A DNA stretch of 64,000 bases from assembly GCA_963733065.1 (NCBI GenBank), contig CAVTBT010000007.1:248001-312000 (forward strand). The letters run 5' to 3'. The translations under genes and the position numbers were made by a program. Source of the stretch: CAVTBT01 sp963733065. Lineage in GTDB: Bacteria > Actinomycetota > Thermoleophilia > Gaiellales > Gaiellaceae. Below the pieces are notes generated by a model. That model was not told the DNA's origin and did no database searches. It worked only from the letters and a program-made list of their open reading frames with translations. Shown piece after piece: positions 9,088-16,534 of this stretch; within the stretch, counting starts at the first letter, position 1, and the number at the start of each line of letters is the position of its first letter.

Positions 9088-11530
9088 CCTCGCCCGCGTA
9101 GATCGCGGGCATCGGCACCCAGCCGACCTCGATGCCGGCGGCGAGCGCGCGGCGCAGGTGGCGCGTCTCGGCCTCGTAGCCGCCGCGAGGGGGTAGCAGT
9201 TCGAGCGCACGCCCGCGGAGCAGCCGCATGCCGTTCTGCGTGTCGCGAACTCGCGCTCCGGTGACGAGCGAGAGCAGGCGGCTCGTCGTGCGGTTGGCGA
9301 GGCGGCGCTGCCACGGCATCGCGTCCAGGTCGCCGAAGCGGTCGCCGATCACGAGCTCCGCGTCGGCCGCGGCCTCGACGAAGTCGGGGATGAGCGACGC
9401 GGGATGCTGGCCGTCGGCGTCGATCACGAGCACCGCTTCGACGCCAGCCGCGCTCGCCAGGGCGTGGTCGATGCCGGCGCGAACCGCGGTGCCCTTGCCG
9501 CCGCGGGTGGGCAGGCGAACGAGCTCCGCTCCGGCGTCGGCTGCGATCCGGTCGAGCCGCCGTGCGACCTCGGGGCTCGAGCCGTCGTCGACGATGACGA
9601 GCCGCCCGACGTGCTCGGCGACCTCCTCGACGAACGCCGGCTCGGGGACGTCCTCGTGGGACGGCATGATCGCGACGACGCCGGCGGGCTCGAGCGCGGC
9701 CGGCCCGCGCTGCGGCTCCTCGTCCACCGTGATGGCGCGCCGGCGCCATGTGCGCTCGAACGCAGCGGCGACCAGGAATGCGCTCGCGGTGCCGAGGGCT
9801 GTGCCCGCGACGACGTCGAAGGGGAAGTGCGCGCCGAAGAAGACGCGCGTGAAGGCGACGGCGGCCACGTAGGCCCAGAGCGCGGTCCGCAGCCTCGGGA
9901 AGGCGAGGCCGGTGGCGACGGCCAGGGCGGCCGTGATCGCCATGTGGCCGCTCGGGAAGGAGTTGAGCGCCGCCCAGCTGTGGCCGTTGAGGCTGATGAC
10001 GCTCGGGTCGATGACCTCCTCCGGGCGCGGGCGCTCGTAGACCATGTAGATCGCCTCGAGCAGGCCCCACGCGACGACGGCCGAGACCATGACGCGCGAG
10101 AAGATGCGGAGGACGTGCGCCCGCTGTGTGACGAAGGCGGCGGCGACGGCGATGGCAATCAGGATGAGGTAGTTCCGCGTGTGCGGGTCGAGCAGCGTCC
10201 ACAGCCACTGCGGCCCAGGGCCGAGGCCGTTGATCCGGCGGTAGAGCTCCTCGTCGAGGCGGTGCACGCTCGTCTGTGCGACGAGCAGGCCCAGCACCGG
10301 CACGATCGCGAGCAGCGCGGCGACGGTGCGTGCGCGCGTCACGCGCGGCACGCCGACGAGCGGGACGACGGCGGCGAGGGCAGCGGCGCCGCCGAGCACG
10401 AACAGCGAGCGGTAGCTGCCAGTCGCGGCGACCGTCCAGCCGGCGGCGGGCAGCGCGATCGCCGAGGAGATCGAGCGCACCGAGAAGTACAGGGCCGTGT
10501 AGCCGCCCTCCTCGCCCTTCGGGATGAGCTCCGAGAAGAGCGGGAAGCCGATCACCGACACGAGGCCGAAGCCGACGGCGGCCGCAAGCAGCGCCGGGCC
10601 GATTGTCACGAGGCTGGTGGTCGCGGCGACGCCGACGAAGCCGACGCCCATGAGGACGACGCCGGCGAGGAGCAGCGGGCGATGCAGCTCGACGCGGCGG
10701 ACGCGCCCGGCGGCGACGATCGCGGCGCCCGTCGCGATGCCGAAGCCGGCGAGCAGGAGCGAGGCGACTGACGGCTGGAGCCCGAGTTCTTCCTTCGCGT
10801 ACAGCAGGAAGAAGGCGGGCAGGGCCGCGTAGCCGAGGACCCACAGGATCTGCGCGAGCAGGAAGCCGCGGACGCCCGGGCGAGAGGCGGCCTGGAGGTA
10901 GTAGCCGGCCGGCCGGTGGTCCCGTGAGGCGTTGGGCAGCTCGACGGCCTCGGGCTCGCGCGTGCGCCGGAGAGTCGGCAGCACCAGCACGGGCACGAGA
11001 ACGGCGGCGACGGCGAACGGCGCCCACGAGTTGAGCTCGGTCAGCAGGCCGCCGACGACGAGCCCGAGCAGGCCGCCGACGAGCAATGCAAGCTCCTGCG
11101 CGCTCGTCGCCCGAGCCCTTCCGGACGGCGGGAAGAGCTCGGGGACGAGCGCGCGATGTGCAGTGGTAAGGGCGTTGAGACCGGTGTAGACGACGGCGCC
11201 GGCGAGGGCAAGAACGAGGTAGGAGCTCGTCTCGCCGAGGGCGATGGCGACCAGGCCACCGGCGGTCAGCAGGGCGCCGCCCGCGATGAACGGGAGCCGG
11301 CGGCCGCGGCCGCGGCGTCCGAGCCGGTCGCTCCAGATGCCAACGACGAGCGGCACGGTCATCCCGGCGACTGCATTGACCAGCATGACCATGCCGATCA
11401 GGCCTGGCGCGTCTTGGATGTTTTCGAGCAGCACCGGCAGGTAGCTCGTGGTCAGGGCACGCGCGAGGCCCGCGGCGAGCGCCGCTGCCGAGAACGCGAC
11501 CAGGAACGGCGTGTGCAGGAACCGCTTCAC
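8891..11530 (-). CDS. Three-domain fusion: MFS transporter - PAP2 phosphatase - GT2 glycosyltransferase
   Basis: 879 residues from a GTG start that overlaps the stop of the upstream gene (GTGA). Residues about 1-400 are a 12-helix major-facilitator domain. About 400-620 is a PAP2 domain with ERPRPEE, FPSGHMAIT and FFGAHFPFDVVAG. About 640-830 is a GT-A glycosyltransferase 2 domain with the nucleotide-sugar strand VVAIMPSHED, the VIDADGQHP DxD motif and RDTQNGMRLL, like dolichyl-phosphate mannose synthases. The combination suggests a membrane enzyme that makes or recycles a polyprenyl-linked sugar. The final roughly 65 residues lie antisense to the PAP2 gene, so the true stop may be earlier if an indel removed it. 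Confidence 0.8.
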   Translation of the reverse strand: MKRFLHTPFLVAFSAAALAAGLARALTTSYLPVLLENIQDAPGLIGMVMLVNAVAGMTVPLVVGIWSDRLGRRGRGRRLPFIAGGALLTAGGLVAIALGETSSYLVLALAGAVVYTGLNALTTAHRALVPELFPPSGRARATSAQELALLVGGLLGLVVGGLLTELNSWAPFAVAAVLVPVLVLPTLRRTREPEAVELPNASRDHRPAGYYLQAASRPGVRGFLLAQILWVLGYAALPAFFLLYAKEELGLQPSVASLLLAGFGIATGAAIVAAGRVRRVELHRPLLLAGVVLMGVGFVGVAATTSLVTIGPALLAAAVGFGLVSVIGFPLFSELIPKGEEGGYTALYFSVRSISSAIALPAAGWTVAATGSYRSLFVLGGAAALAAVVPLVGVPRVTRARTVAALLAIVPVLGLLVAQTSVHRLDEELYRRINGLGPGPQWLWTLLDPHTRNYLILIAIAVAAAFVTQRAHVLRIFSRVMVSAVVAWGLLEAIYMVYERPRPEEVIDPSVISLNGHSWAALNSFPSGHMAITAALAVATGLAFPRLRTALWAYVAAVAFTRVFFGAHFPFDVVAGTALGTASAFLVAAAFERTWRRRAITVDEEPQRGPAALEPAGVVAIMPSHEDVPEPAFVEEVAEHVGRLVIVDDGSSPEVARRLDRIAADAGAELVRLPTRGGKGTAVRAGIDHALASAAGVEAVLVIDADGQHPASLIPDFVEAAADAELVIGDRFGDLDAMPWQRRLANRTTSRLLSLVTGARVRDTQNGMRLLRGRALELLPPRGGYEAETRHLRRALAAGIEVGWVPMPAIYAGEVSSFRAVGDSVRVLWALAGPDGSATPSRGRSQRPADPRPARPTSSAFPGTPATAPPELQAQAAAA

Positions 11531-12489
11531 CGGGACGCTCCGACGACCTCGACGGCCGCGCGCTGGACGGTCAGCTCAACCGTGTGCGAGTCGAGCGTCG
11601 TCGTGTCGGCGATGATCGGCGAGCGGCCGCCGGTCGCGATTCGAATGCGCCGCGCGCGGACGTGCCGGACTCCCGGCAGGCCGATGTGCGTGCCGCGACG
11701 CAGATGCGGGATGAGCGAGAGCAGGCGGCGGCGTGTGCGCGCCTGGAGCGTGACGAGGTCGAGCAGCCCGTCCTCCGGGTCGGCTCCGGGGGCGACCCGA
11801 AGCCCGAACCCGAAGAGCGGCAGGTTGGCTGCGAAGAGCTGGCCGATGCGGACGACCTCGTACTCGCCGTCGACTTCGAGGCCGACGGCGATCTGCTCGT
11901 AGTTGGCGAGGGCGCCGAGGCCCGCCTTGAGGCCGGCGCCGAGGTCGGCGGAGTTGGTGCCGTGGTAGTTGGCGCGTGCGATGGCGTGGAAGCCGACGCT
12001 CACGCCCTCCAGGGCGAGGTAGCGGCTGGTCTCGGTGCGGGCAGCGATCAGGTCGAGCGGCTGCGGGGTCCCCTCGACGGCGAGGCGGGCGGCGCGGGCG
12101 ATCTCGATCGGGATGCCGAGACTGTGGGCGACGTTGTTCGCGCGGCCGGCGGGCAGGATCGCGAGCTCGGGCTTGGGGCCGGAGACGTTGGCGGCGGCGT
12201 GCAACGAGCCGTCGCCGCCGAGCAGTACGACGCGGCGCCCGGCTTCGTGCAGCGTCTCCGCGAGCTCCTCGGTCGTGGCCGTGAGGCGCGGCTCGACGCG
12301 CGCACCGAACGAGCGGAGCGCGCTCACGGCGTCCCCGAGGAGCTCCGGGCGACGCACCAGCCCGCTCGCGTTCGCATTCGCGACCACCAGCAGTTGGGGG
12401 GCGAGCGAGCGCAGCCGACGCGGCCGGATTGAGGGGGAGACCGGCGCGAGCGGTGCGGGCTGGATCCTGTCGAGAGCTACAGCAGTCAT
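11527..12489 (-). CDS. Diacylglycerol/sphingosine kinase-family lipid kinase
   Basis: 320 residues from the ATG at 12489. The nucleotide-binding glycine motif LLGGDGSLHAAANV and the following AILPAGRANNVAHSLGIP are the hallmarks of the DAGK catalytic domain (DgkB/YegS type). The C-terminal beta-sandwich carries EDGLLDLVTLQARTRRRLL. It would phosphorylate a membrane lipid at the cytoplasmic face. Its stop overlaps the start of the MFS-PAP2-GT2 fusion, so a kinase and a lipid phosphatase are translationally coupled. The pair probably acts on the same polyprenyl or diacylglycerol lipid cycle. Confidence 0.85.
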   Translation of the reverse strand: MTAVALDRIQPAPLAPVSPSIRPRRLRSLAPQLLVVANANASGLVRRPELLGDAVSALRSFGARVEPRLTATTEELAETLHEAGRRVVLLGGDGSLHAAANVSGPKPELAILPAGRANNVAHSLGIPIEIARAARLAVEGTPQPLDLIAARTETSRYLALEGVSVGFHAIARANYHGTNSADLGAGLKAGLGALANYEQIAVGLEVDGEYEVVRIGQLFAANLPLFGFGLRVAPGADPEDGLLDLVTLQARTRRRLLSLIPHLRRGTHIGLPGVRHVRARRIRIATGGRSPIIADTTTLDSHTVELTVQRAAVEVVGASR

Positions 12490-13364
12490 CGTGTCCGGAA
12501 CACTCCCACCACAGGGCAGCGGGCACAGTGACGCCGACCGGCGTCTTGGTGTACGGCCAGCCGTACCGCCGGACGGGGGGTCGCTCCAGGTCCCCTTCAG
12601 CCCCGCATGGCGAATAGCGATAGCCGCATTGCGCACCGAATTGCCGGAGGCGCTGCAACACTCGATTATGAAAGTTCTGTTAGACCCTTGCGCACGTCGC
12701 CTTGGTCATCTATGCTCTGTCCGGCAACAACTACCATCACCATGCTCATCTTCCATCACATCCACTCATACCTTGCCGACGCGGCCACGGTCGCGACGGA
12801 TGACCAGTGCTGGCCGAGGCCCGTCGTCGACGGGAATCGCGGCGGCACGACGTCGGCCCTCACCGCGAGGTGCGTGCCCTAGGCAACTAGCGGCATAGCG
12901 GCTCGGTGTGAGGGCGACCCAAGCGGGTCGCCTTCGTCGTTTCGGAGGCGGCACGACCATCGAACTCCACCGAGGTGATGCTCAGCTTGAAGAAAATCCA
13001 GCTCGACTCGAGGCCCCGCCTGAGAGAGAAAGGCCCTCCGCGTACGTCGCGAAGAATTCGCTTGTGAATAGCGTGAGCTTTCGCCTGCACATTCCTAGCA
13101 AGACGCCGAGGCTCGGGCTCCAGCGCCCCTCCACGTAGGACGTCAGCTCGCCGGTTGCGCTACCGGTGGCGGGCGATCCAGGGTCGAAGGGTAGGCGAGT
13201 GGCATGGACAACACCGTCTGGCGGAGAGAGCCGGACGGGACACAGACTCACCTCGTTCACGCATCTGCGTCGATCCCCGGCCGTTCGCCGGAGGTGGACG
13301 GAGAGGCGGGAATCCGTCGGCCTGCGGCTCCCTGTGACCGAATCCGGCGGGCAGAGAGGGAGGC
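12490..13364. other. Stretch without a convincing gene
   Basis: About 875 bases between divergent genes. Short frames exist, but none has recognisable domains or convincing ribosome-site support. The only clear structure is the hairpin listed at 12913. The base composition from 12640 to 13130 is somewhat less GC-rich than the coding regions around it, consistent with regulatory or untranslated sequence. Confidence 0.5.
12913..12943 (+). terminator. Strong hairpin, possible terminator
   Basis: GGCGACCC and GGGTCGCC form a perfect 8-bp stem around an AAGC loop, followed by a T-rich but interrupted tail (TTCGTCGTTTC). It could terminate either a short upstream transcript or act as a leader structure for the gene at 13365. 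Confidence 0.45.
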
Positions 13365-14144
13365 ATGGCCAACGACCTGCTCGAGCGGCGGTTTGCGGCG
13401 ATCGGCGCTCGGGTTCGGGTTGACGAGCCGTGGGTCGGCTCGCCGAGCATCGACATCCGCGGCGATGCGCGCGGACAGTTCTTCGACATCTCGTTCGCCG
13501 GTTTCGGTGAGCGGGCAGAGCTCGTGGTCGCCGACGCTGATCCGCGCGGTCGGCATCTGCTGCTGCTCGCTCGCGAGGGCGACGTGAAGAGCCGGTTTCT
13601 CTGCGGCTTCGACGAGCGTCACTGGTTCGTGGCCGCGATCCCGGAGTCGGCTCGCGGCGTCAGCGGCGTGCTGGCCGCCAAGCGAGCGCTCCAGCCGGAG
13701 ATCGTTCGACAGGCAGTGAGCCGGGCGCGCCCGAAGCATCCCCACGCACGGCGCAACAGGGCCTTCATCCGCCAGGGTGAGTGGTTCTTCGTGCCTGCGC
13801 CAGAGCTGCACCCGCCGTCGGAGCTGGTGCTCCGTGACGAGCCGCTGACGCGCGGTTTCGGCTCGCCGCACCGGCTCGAGTTCGCGTATCGGCGCGGCGG
13901 CGAGCTCGTCTACGTGAACGCGCTTCACCCGACGGGCATCCCGGAGCACCGCTTTCGACGGCTGCCGGCCGACGAGCGTCGGAAGGGCGGCTGGACGCGG
14001 TTCGTGCGTGATCCCGAGCTGTACGCACGGGGCTCGGTCAAGCACTGGCACCACGCGACGGTCGTCCTGCGGGGCTGGCACCGCGTGGTGATGAACACCG
14101 AGCAGGAGGCGCGTGCGATGGAGCACGTGGCGTTCCTCGATTGA
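13365..14144 (+). CDS. Conserved-looking protein of unknown function, first gene of the RNA island
   Basis: 259 residues from the ATG at 13365, with GGGAGG seven bases upstream. It is soluble, arginine-rich and has no signal peptide. Segments such as SPSIDIRGDARGQFFDISF, KHPHARRNRAFIRQGEWFF and SVKHWHHATVVL look like conserved beta-strand motifs, and HxxRR and HWHH are possible nucleic-acid or metal-binding residues. I do not recognise the family. It is co-directional with, and ends 38 bases before, the first tRNA-like copy of the array, so it may belong to the same unit as Ro60 and RtcB. That link is by position only. Confidence 0.7.
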   Translation: MANDLLERRFAAIGARVRVDEPWVGSPSIDIRGDARGQFFDISFAGFGERAELVVADADPRGRHLLLLAREGDVKSRFLCGFDERHWFVAAIPESARGVSGVLAAKRALQPEIVRQAVSRARPKHPHARRNRAFIRQGEWFFVPAPELHPPSELVLRDEPLTRGFGSPHRLEFAYRRGGELVYVNALHPTGIPEHRFRRLPADERRKGGWTRFVRDPELYARGSVKHWHHATVVLRGWHRVVMNTEQEARAMEHVAFLD

Positions 14145-14146
14145 CC

Positions 14147-14180
14147 GGGTGGGGAGCTCCGGCGCAGGGGCTCCCCACCC
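14147..14180 (+). terminator. Long GC hairpin between the unknown gene and the tRNA array
   Basis: GGGTGGGGAGC (14147-14157) pairs perfectly with GCTCCCCACCC (14170-14180) over a 12-base loop, directly after the stop at 14144. There is no T-run, so it may be a weak terminator or a boundary/processing structure before the array. Confidence 0.5.
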
Positions 14181-14182
14181 AT

Positions 14183-14231
14183 GTGGCCGTAGCTCAGCCC
14201 GGTAGAGCGCTCGCCTGAAACGCGGGGCGCC
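14183..14231 (+). pseudogene. tRNA-Phe fragment 1 (5' part only)
   Basis: The sequence matches the acceptor, D arm, anticodon arm (GAA) and variable loop of the intact tRNA-Phe at 14554 with a single change in the D loop. It then stops exactly where the T stem should start, and palindromic repeat sequence takes over. No T arm or 3' acceptor strand follows, so it cannot fold into a tRNA alone. Confidence 0.8.
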
Positions 14232-14338
14232 CAACGCGGGGGAACCCATGGTTCCCCCGCGAGCCCCCTCCTTTGCGCGTGGCGTAGAGAACCCGCATCT
14301 GGCCTCCCGGCCGGCAAAGCCGGCCTCCGGCCGCTCAC
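14232..14338 (+). repeat. Palindromic repeat copy A
   Basis: About 105 bases with two hairpins: GGGGGAACCCATGGTTCCCCC (14238-14258, a near-perfect palindrome) and a CCGGCCGGC/GCCGGCC stem near 14309-14332, joined by a CCCCCTCC-containing linker. It is the same orientation as the tRNAs. Further copies are at 14417, 14979, 15322, 16278 and (degenerate) 16629. Confidence 0.8.
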
Positions 14339-14367
14339 CTTCGTGCACGGATCACGTGCACATGCTC

Positions 14368-14416
14368 GTGGCCGTAGCTCAGCCCGGTAGAGCGCTCGCC
14401 TGAAACGCGGGGCGCC
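14368..14416 (+). pseudogene. tRNA-Phe fragment 2 (5' part only)
   Basis: Second copy of the 49-base 5' portion of tRNA-Phe, with the same truncation point after the variable loop as fragment 1. Confidence 0.8.
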
Positions 14417-14523
14417 CAACGCGGGGGAACCCATGGTTCCCCCGCGAGCCCCCTCCTTTGCGCGTGACGTAGAGAACCCGCATCTGGCCTCCCGGCCGGC
14501 GAAGCCGGCCTCCGGCCGCTCAC
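14417..14523 (+). repeat. Palindromic repeat copy B
   Basis: Nearly identical to copy A, 185 bases downstream; part of the tandem duplication. Confidence 0.8.
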
Positions 14524-14553
14524 CTCCTCGCACGGATCACCGTGCACATGCTC

Positions 14554-14627
14554 GTGGCCGTAGCTCAGTCCGGTAGAGCGCTCGCCTGAAACGCGGGGCG
14601 CCGCAGGTTCGAATCCTGCCGGTCACA
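14554..14627 (+). tRNA. tRNA-Phe(GAA)
   Basis: Complete cloverleaf. The acceptor GTGGCCG pairs with CGGTCAC, the D arm is GCTC/GAGC, the anticodon GAA lies at 14588-14590 and the T arm is GCAGG-TTCGAAT-CCTGC. Discriminator A; CCA is not encoded. It is the intact copy after two 5' fragments. Confidence 0.93.
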
Positions 14628-14632
14628 TCCAC

Positions 14633-14705
14633 GACTCCGTAGCTCAAACGGCAGAGCTCCCGGCTCTTACCCGGGGACGTGCAGGTTCGACGCCTGCCGG
14701 AGTCA
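14633..14705 (+). tRNA. tRNA-Lys(CTT)
   Basis: Acceptor GACTCCG/CGGAGTC, anticodon stem CCCGG/CCGGG with CTT at 14666-14668, T arm GCAGG-TTCGACG-CCTGC. Only 5 bases after tRNA-Phe, so co-transcription is likely. Confidence 0.92.
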
Positions 14706-14713
14706 TCACGTTC

Positions 14714-14796
14714 GGAAGGACTGCCACTGGCGTGGTACCCCGTCTCGAAAACGGGTGGGTCTCGCGGCCTTGGGGGTTCGACTCCCTCTCCTTCCG
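14714..14796 (+). tRNA. tRNA-Ser(CGA)
   Basis: Acceptor GGAAGGA/TCCTTCC, anticodon stem CCCGT/ACGGG with CGA at 14746-14748, a long class II variable region, discriminator G. Confidence 0.9.
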
Positions 14797-14857
14797 CTCT
14801 GCGCGTCGACGGGTGCGCCGCGCGTCCCCGCCAGGATCACGCCGGGACGCGCGCTAC

Positions 14858-14943
14858 GGAGGCATGGCCGAGCCAGGCAAGGCAGCGCGTTGCTACCGCG
14901 CAGGCGCTCTCGGCGCTCGCAGGTTCGAGTCCTGCTGCCTCCG
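14858..14943 (+). tRNA. tRNA-Ser(GCT)
   Basis: Acceptor GGAGGCA/TGCCTCC, anticodon stem GCGCG/CGCGC with GCT at 14892-14894, long variable arm (GGCGCTCTCGGCGCT type), discriminator G. Second serine tRNA of the array. Confidence 0.9.
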
Positions 14944-14978
14944 CTGCTTCAAACCCCACTTTCCCGCACGAGCGGTCG

Positions 14979-15077
14979 CGGCCGGAGGCCGGCTTTGCCG
15001 GCCGGGAGGCCAAGCGCGAGTTCGCTGCGTCATGCGCAGAAGGAGGGGGCCTGTGGGGGAACCATGGGTTCCCCCAC
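14979..15077 (-). repeat. Palindromic repeat copy C (inverted)
   Basis: Same element as copy A but in the opposite orientation: the CCGGCCGGC-type hairpin comes first and the GGGGGAACC/GGTTCCCCC palindrome last (15055-15075). Confidence 0.8.
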
Positions 15078-15085
15078 ATCTACTA

Positions 15086-15159
15086 CCGCGGGTAGCTCAA
15101 TGGCGGAGAGCGCCTCTCTTACAAAGAGGAGGTTGGGGGTTCGAGTCCCTCGCCGCGGA
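15086..15159 (+). tRNA. tRNA-Val(TAC)
   Basis: Acceptor CCGCGGG/GCCGCGG with one mismatch at the innermost pair, anticodon stem CCTCT/AGAGG with TAC at 15120-15122, T arm GGGGG-TTCGAGT-CCCTC. It starts 9 bases after repeat copy C. Confidence 0.85.
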
Positions 15160-15164
15160 TCCAT

Positions 15165-15239
15165 CCCTTCGTAGCCCAACACGGCAGAGGCGTCCGGCTC
15201 AGACCCGGAAGGTTCGTGGTTCGAATCCACGCGGAGGGA
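15165..15239 (+). tRNA. tRNA with CAG anticodon (Leu), unusually short variable loop
   Basis: Acceptor CCCTTCG/CGGAGGG, anticodon stem TCCGG/CCGGA with CAG at 15200-15202, T arm CGTGG-TTCGAAT-CCACG. The D stem has three pairs, as in class II tRNAs, but the variable region is only about 5 bases instead of the long arm normal for bacterial leucine tRNAs. The anticodon reads CTG; leucine charging is inferred from the anticodon. Confidence 0.8.
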
Positions 15240-15244
15240 CTCAT

Positions 15245-15316
15245 TGCGGTGTCGTTCAAACGGCAGGACGCCCGGTTGTTACCCGGGCAATGCTGGTTCG
15301 AGCCCAGCCGCCGCAG
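15245..15316 (+). tRNA. tRNA-Asn(GTT)
   Basis: Acceptor TGCGGTG/CGCCGCA, anticodon GTT at 15278-15280 in a CCCGG/CCGGG stem, T arm GCTGG-TTCGAGC-CCAGC, discriminator G. Confidence 0.9.
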
Positions 15317-15321
15317 CTGAT

Positions 15322-15421
15322 CGTGGGGGAACCCATGGTTCCCCCACGAGCCCCCTCCTTCCGCGCGGGACGTATCGGACCCGCGCTTGGCCTCCCGGCC
15401 GGCAAAGCCGGCCTCCGGCCG
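15322..15421 (+). repeat. Palindromic repeat copy D
   Basis: Forward copy with the GTGGGGGAACC/GGTTCCCCCAC palindrome (15323-15347) and the GGCC-rich second hairpin ending about 15420. It lies between tRNA-Asn and tRNA-Gln. Confidence 0.8.
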
Positions 15422-15499
15422 TAAGCGTTTAGTGCACGGAGATGGGTGGGCACGCCGGTGCCGCCGTGGGTCGCGCATCCGTGATCGGCTCAAACTCGT

Positions 15500-15572
15500 T
15501 CCTCGGTCGTCTAAACGGCAGGATCTCCGGCTCTGAACCGGAGGATGCGTGGTTCGAATCCCGCTCGAGGAG
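15500..15572 (+). tRNA. tRNA-Gln(CTG)
   Basis: Acceptor TCCTCGG/TCGAGGA, anticodon stem TCCGG/CCGGA with CTG at 15533-15535. The T stem (GCGTGG before TTCGAAT, CCCGC after) pairs only if one T is bulged, so folding may be weakened. Confidence 0.82.
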
Positions 15573-15578
15573 CTTCAT

Positions 15579-15647
15579 GCGGACGCGACGTGGACGTCGA
15601 GGTGGGCTCCAACCCCACTGACGAGGGTTCGATTCCTTCCGTCCGTG
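15579..15647 (+). tRNA. tRNA-Trp(CCA)
   Basis: Acceptor GCGGACG/CGTCCGT (G-T first pair), anticodon stem GTGGG/CCCAC with CCA at 15609-15611. The D arm is short, at about 69 bases in total. Discriminator G. Confidence 0.82.
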
Positions 15648-15691
15648 CTGCCTTGGAAGGCCTGCTCAGCCGCCTTTCAATGCCCGAGGCG

Positions 15692-15967
15692 CTACTTCAG
15701 CATGCTGTGGATCTGCCAGATTTGCGGCGGCGATTGCGGGCGCGGGATTCCCGCGGCGTCGAAGGCGGGCATGAGGCGCTCGTCGCGGAACCGCCGAGCA
15801 TCCTCTTCCGATTCCCAGACTTCGAGGACCCGCCAGCCGCCGTTCGGACTCGGTCCTGCGAGGTGGAAGATGCCGCCGGCAGGCCCGTCCAGGCCGAGCT
15901 GCGCCCGAACCTTCTCGTACGCCTCCTGCGAGCCGTCGGGGTTGTCCACCACAAATGCGACCGTCAT
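15692..15967 (-). CDS. Small ABM/ferredoxin-like-fold protein, antisense within the array
   Basis: 91 residues starting at an ATG (15967). The pattern AFVVDNPDGSQEAYEKVRAQL, then GGIFHLAGPSPNGGWRVLEVWESEEDARRFRDE, then a short C-terminal helix, is typical of dimeric alpha/beta barrel proteins of the antibiotic-biosynthesis-monooxygenase type. It is transcribed against the tRNAs. These proteins are small oxygenases, heme-handling enzymes or of unknown role, and no substrate is suggested here. GGAGGAGGCC precedes the start as a good ribosome site. Confidence 0.75.
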   Translation of the reverse strand: MTVAFVVDNPDGSQEAYEKVRAQLGLDGPAGGIFHLAGPSPNGGWRVLEVWESEEDARRFRDERLMPAFDAAGIPRPQSPPQIWQIHSMLK

Positions 15968-16083
15968 GCGGGCCTCCTCCTTGGAGTTGCGGAACCTGGC
16001 GCCGGATCTTACGCCGGGCGTGCCGCGTGTCGTCTCGCGACCGGGCGTGGGGTCCTAGGTCAATCAGCCAATACTCAGTCTCT

Positions 16084-16155
16084 GCGACCGTGGTGTCAGC
16101 GGTAGCACGCGGCGTTGCCAGCGCTGCGGCCCGGGTTCGAATCCCGGCGGTCGCT
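16084..16155 (+). tRNA. tRNA-Gly(GCC)
   Basis: Acceptor GCGACCG/CGGTCGC is perfect. D arm GTGT/GCAC, anticodon GCC at 16117-16119, T arm CCGGG-TTCGAAT-CCCGG. Confidence 0.92.
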
Positions 16156-16162
16156 CTCACTC

Positions 16163-16235
16163 GGGGCCTTGGTGTCAACGGCCAACACACGTGGTTTGCA
16201 CCCACGGGATCGAGGTTCGATTCCTCGAGGCTCCA
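16163..16235 (+). tRNA. tRNA-Ala(TGC)
   Basis: Acceptor GGGGCCT/AGGCTCC, D arm GTGT/ACAC, anticodon stem CGTGG/CCACG with TGC at 16197-16199, T arm CGAGG-TTCGATT-CCTCG, discriminator A. The acceptor does not show the G3-U70 pair in the usual position by simple inspection, though a G-T pair is present third from the end. Confidence 0.88.
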
Positions 16236-16277
16236 TAGTTGTGAATCCAACGGGTGGTCCGTGCCATCGCGGATTAC

Positions 16278-16374
16278 GGCCGGAGGCCGGCTTTGCCGGC
16301 CGGGAGGCCAGGTGCGAGTACGCGGAGTCACGCGCTGAAGGAGGGGGCTCATGGGGAACCATGGGTTCCCCCAT
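16278..16374 (-). repeat. Palindromic repeat copy E (inverted)
   Basis: Inverted copy ending with the ATGGGGAACC/GGTTCCCCCAT palindrome (16351-16373), five bases before tRNA-Arg. Just upstream, GTGAATCC (16241-16248) can pair with GGATTAC (16271-16277) and may be a remnant of another acceptor stem. Confidence 0.75.
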
Positions 16375-16378
16375 GCTC

Positions 16379-16450
16379 CTCGTCGTGGCTCAGCGGACGA
16401 GCGCCACCTTGCGGAGGTGGAGGACGGAGGTTCGAATCCTCCCGGCGAGA
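16379..16450 (+). tRNA. tRNA-Arg(GCG)
   Basis: Acceptor CTCGTCG/CGGCGAG, D arm GCTC/GAGC, anticodon stem CCACC/GGTGG with GCG at 16411-16413, T arm GGAGG-TTCGAAT-CCTCC. Confidence 0.9.
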
Positions 16451-16454
16451 CTTT

Positions 16455-16527
16455 CGACGGCGCGCGAGCGCGGGAACGCACCGGTCTGATACGCCGGCAT
16501 CGCCTGGTTCGACTCCAGGGCCGTCGA
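16455..16527 (+). tRNA. tRNA-Ile(GAT)
   Basis: Acceptor CGACGGC/GCCGTCG is perfect, anticodon stem CCGGT/GCCGG with GAT at 16488-16490, T arm CCTGG-TTCGACT-CCAGG. Confidence 0.88.
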
Positions 16528-16534
16528 CTTGCAT

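Larger units (their letters stand above)
14183..14553 (+). repeat. Tandem duplication, two 185/186-base units each starting with a tRNA-Phe 5' part
   Basis: Unit 1 (14183-14367) and unit 2 (14368-14553) are nearly identical and are followed by the intact tRNA-Phe at 14554. Each unit holds the first 49 bases of tRNA-Phe, one copy of the palindromic repeat family and a short hairpin containing GTGCAC. They differ at only a handful of positions (for example gcgtggcg versus gcgtgacg), so the duplication looks recent. Confidence 0.85.

Noticed and set aside
12490..13364. Short frames (for example from 12741) as genes
   Set aside because: No domains, poor ribosome sites and composition consistent with noncoding DNA.
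14232..15421. Repeats as a CRISPR array
   Set aside because: The copies are about 100 bases, palindromic, in both orientations and irregularly spaced with tRNAs between them; no cas genes are present.
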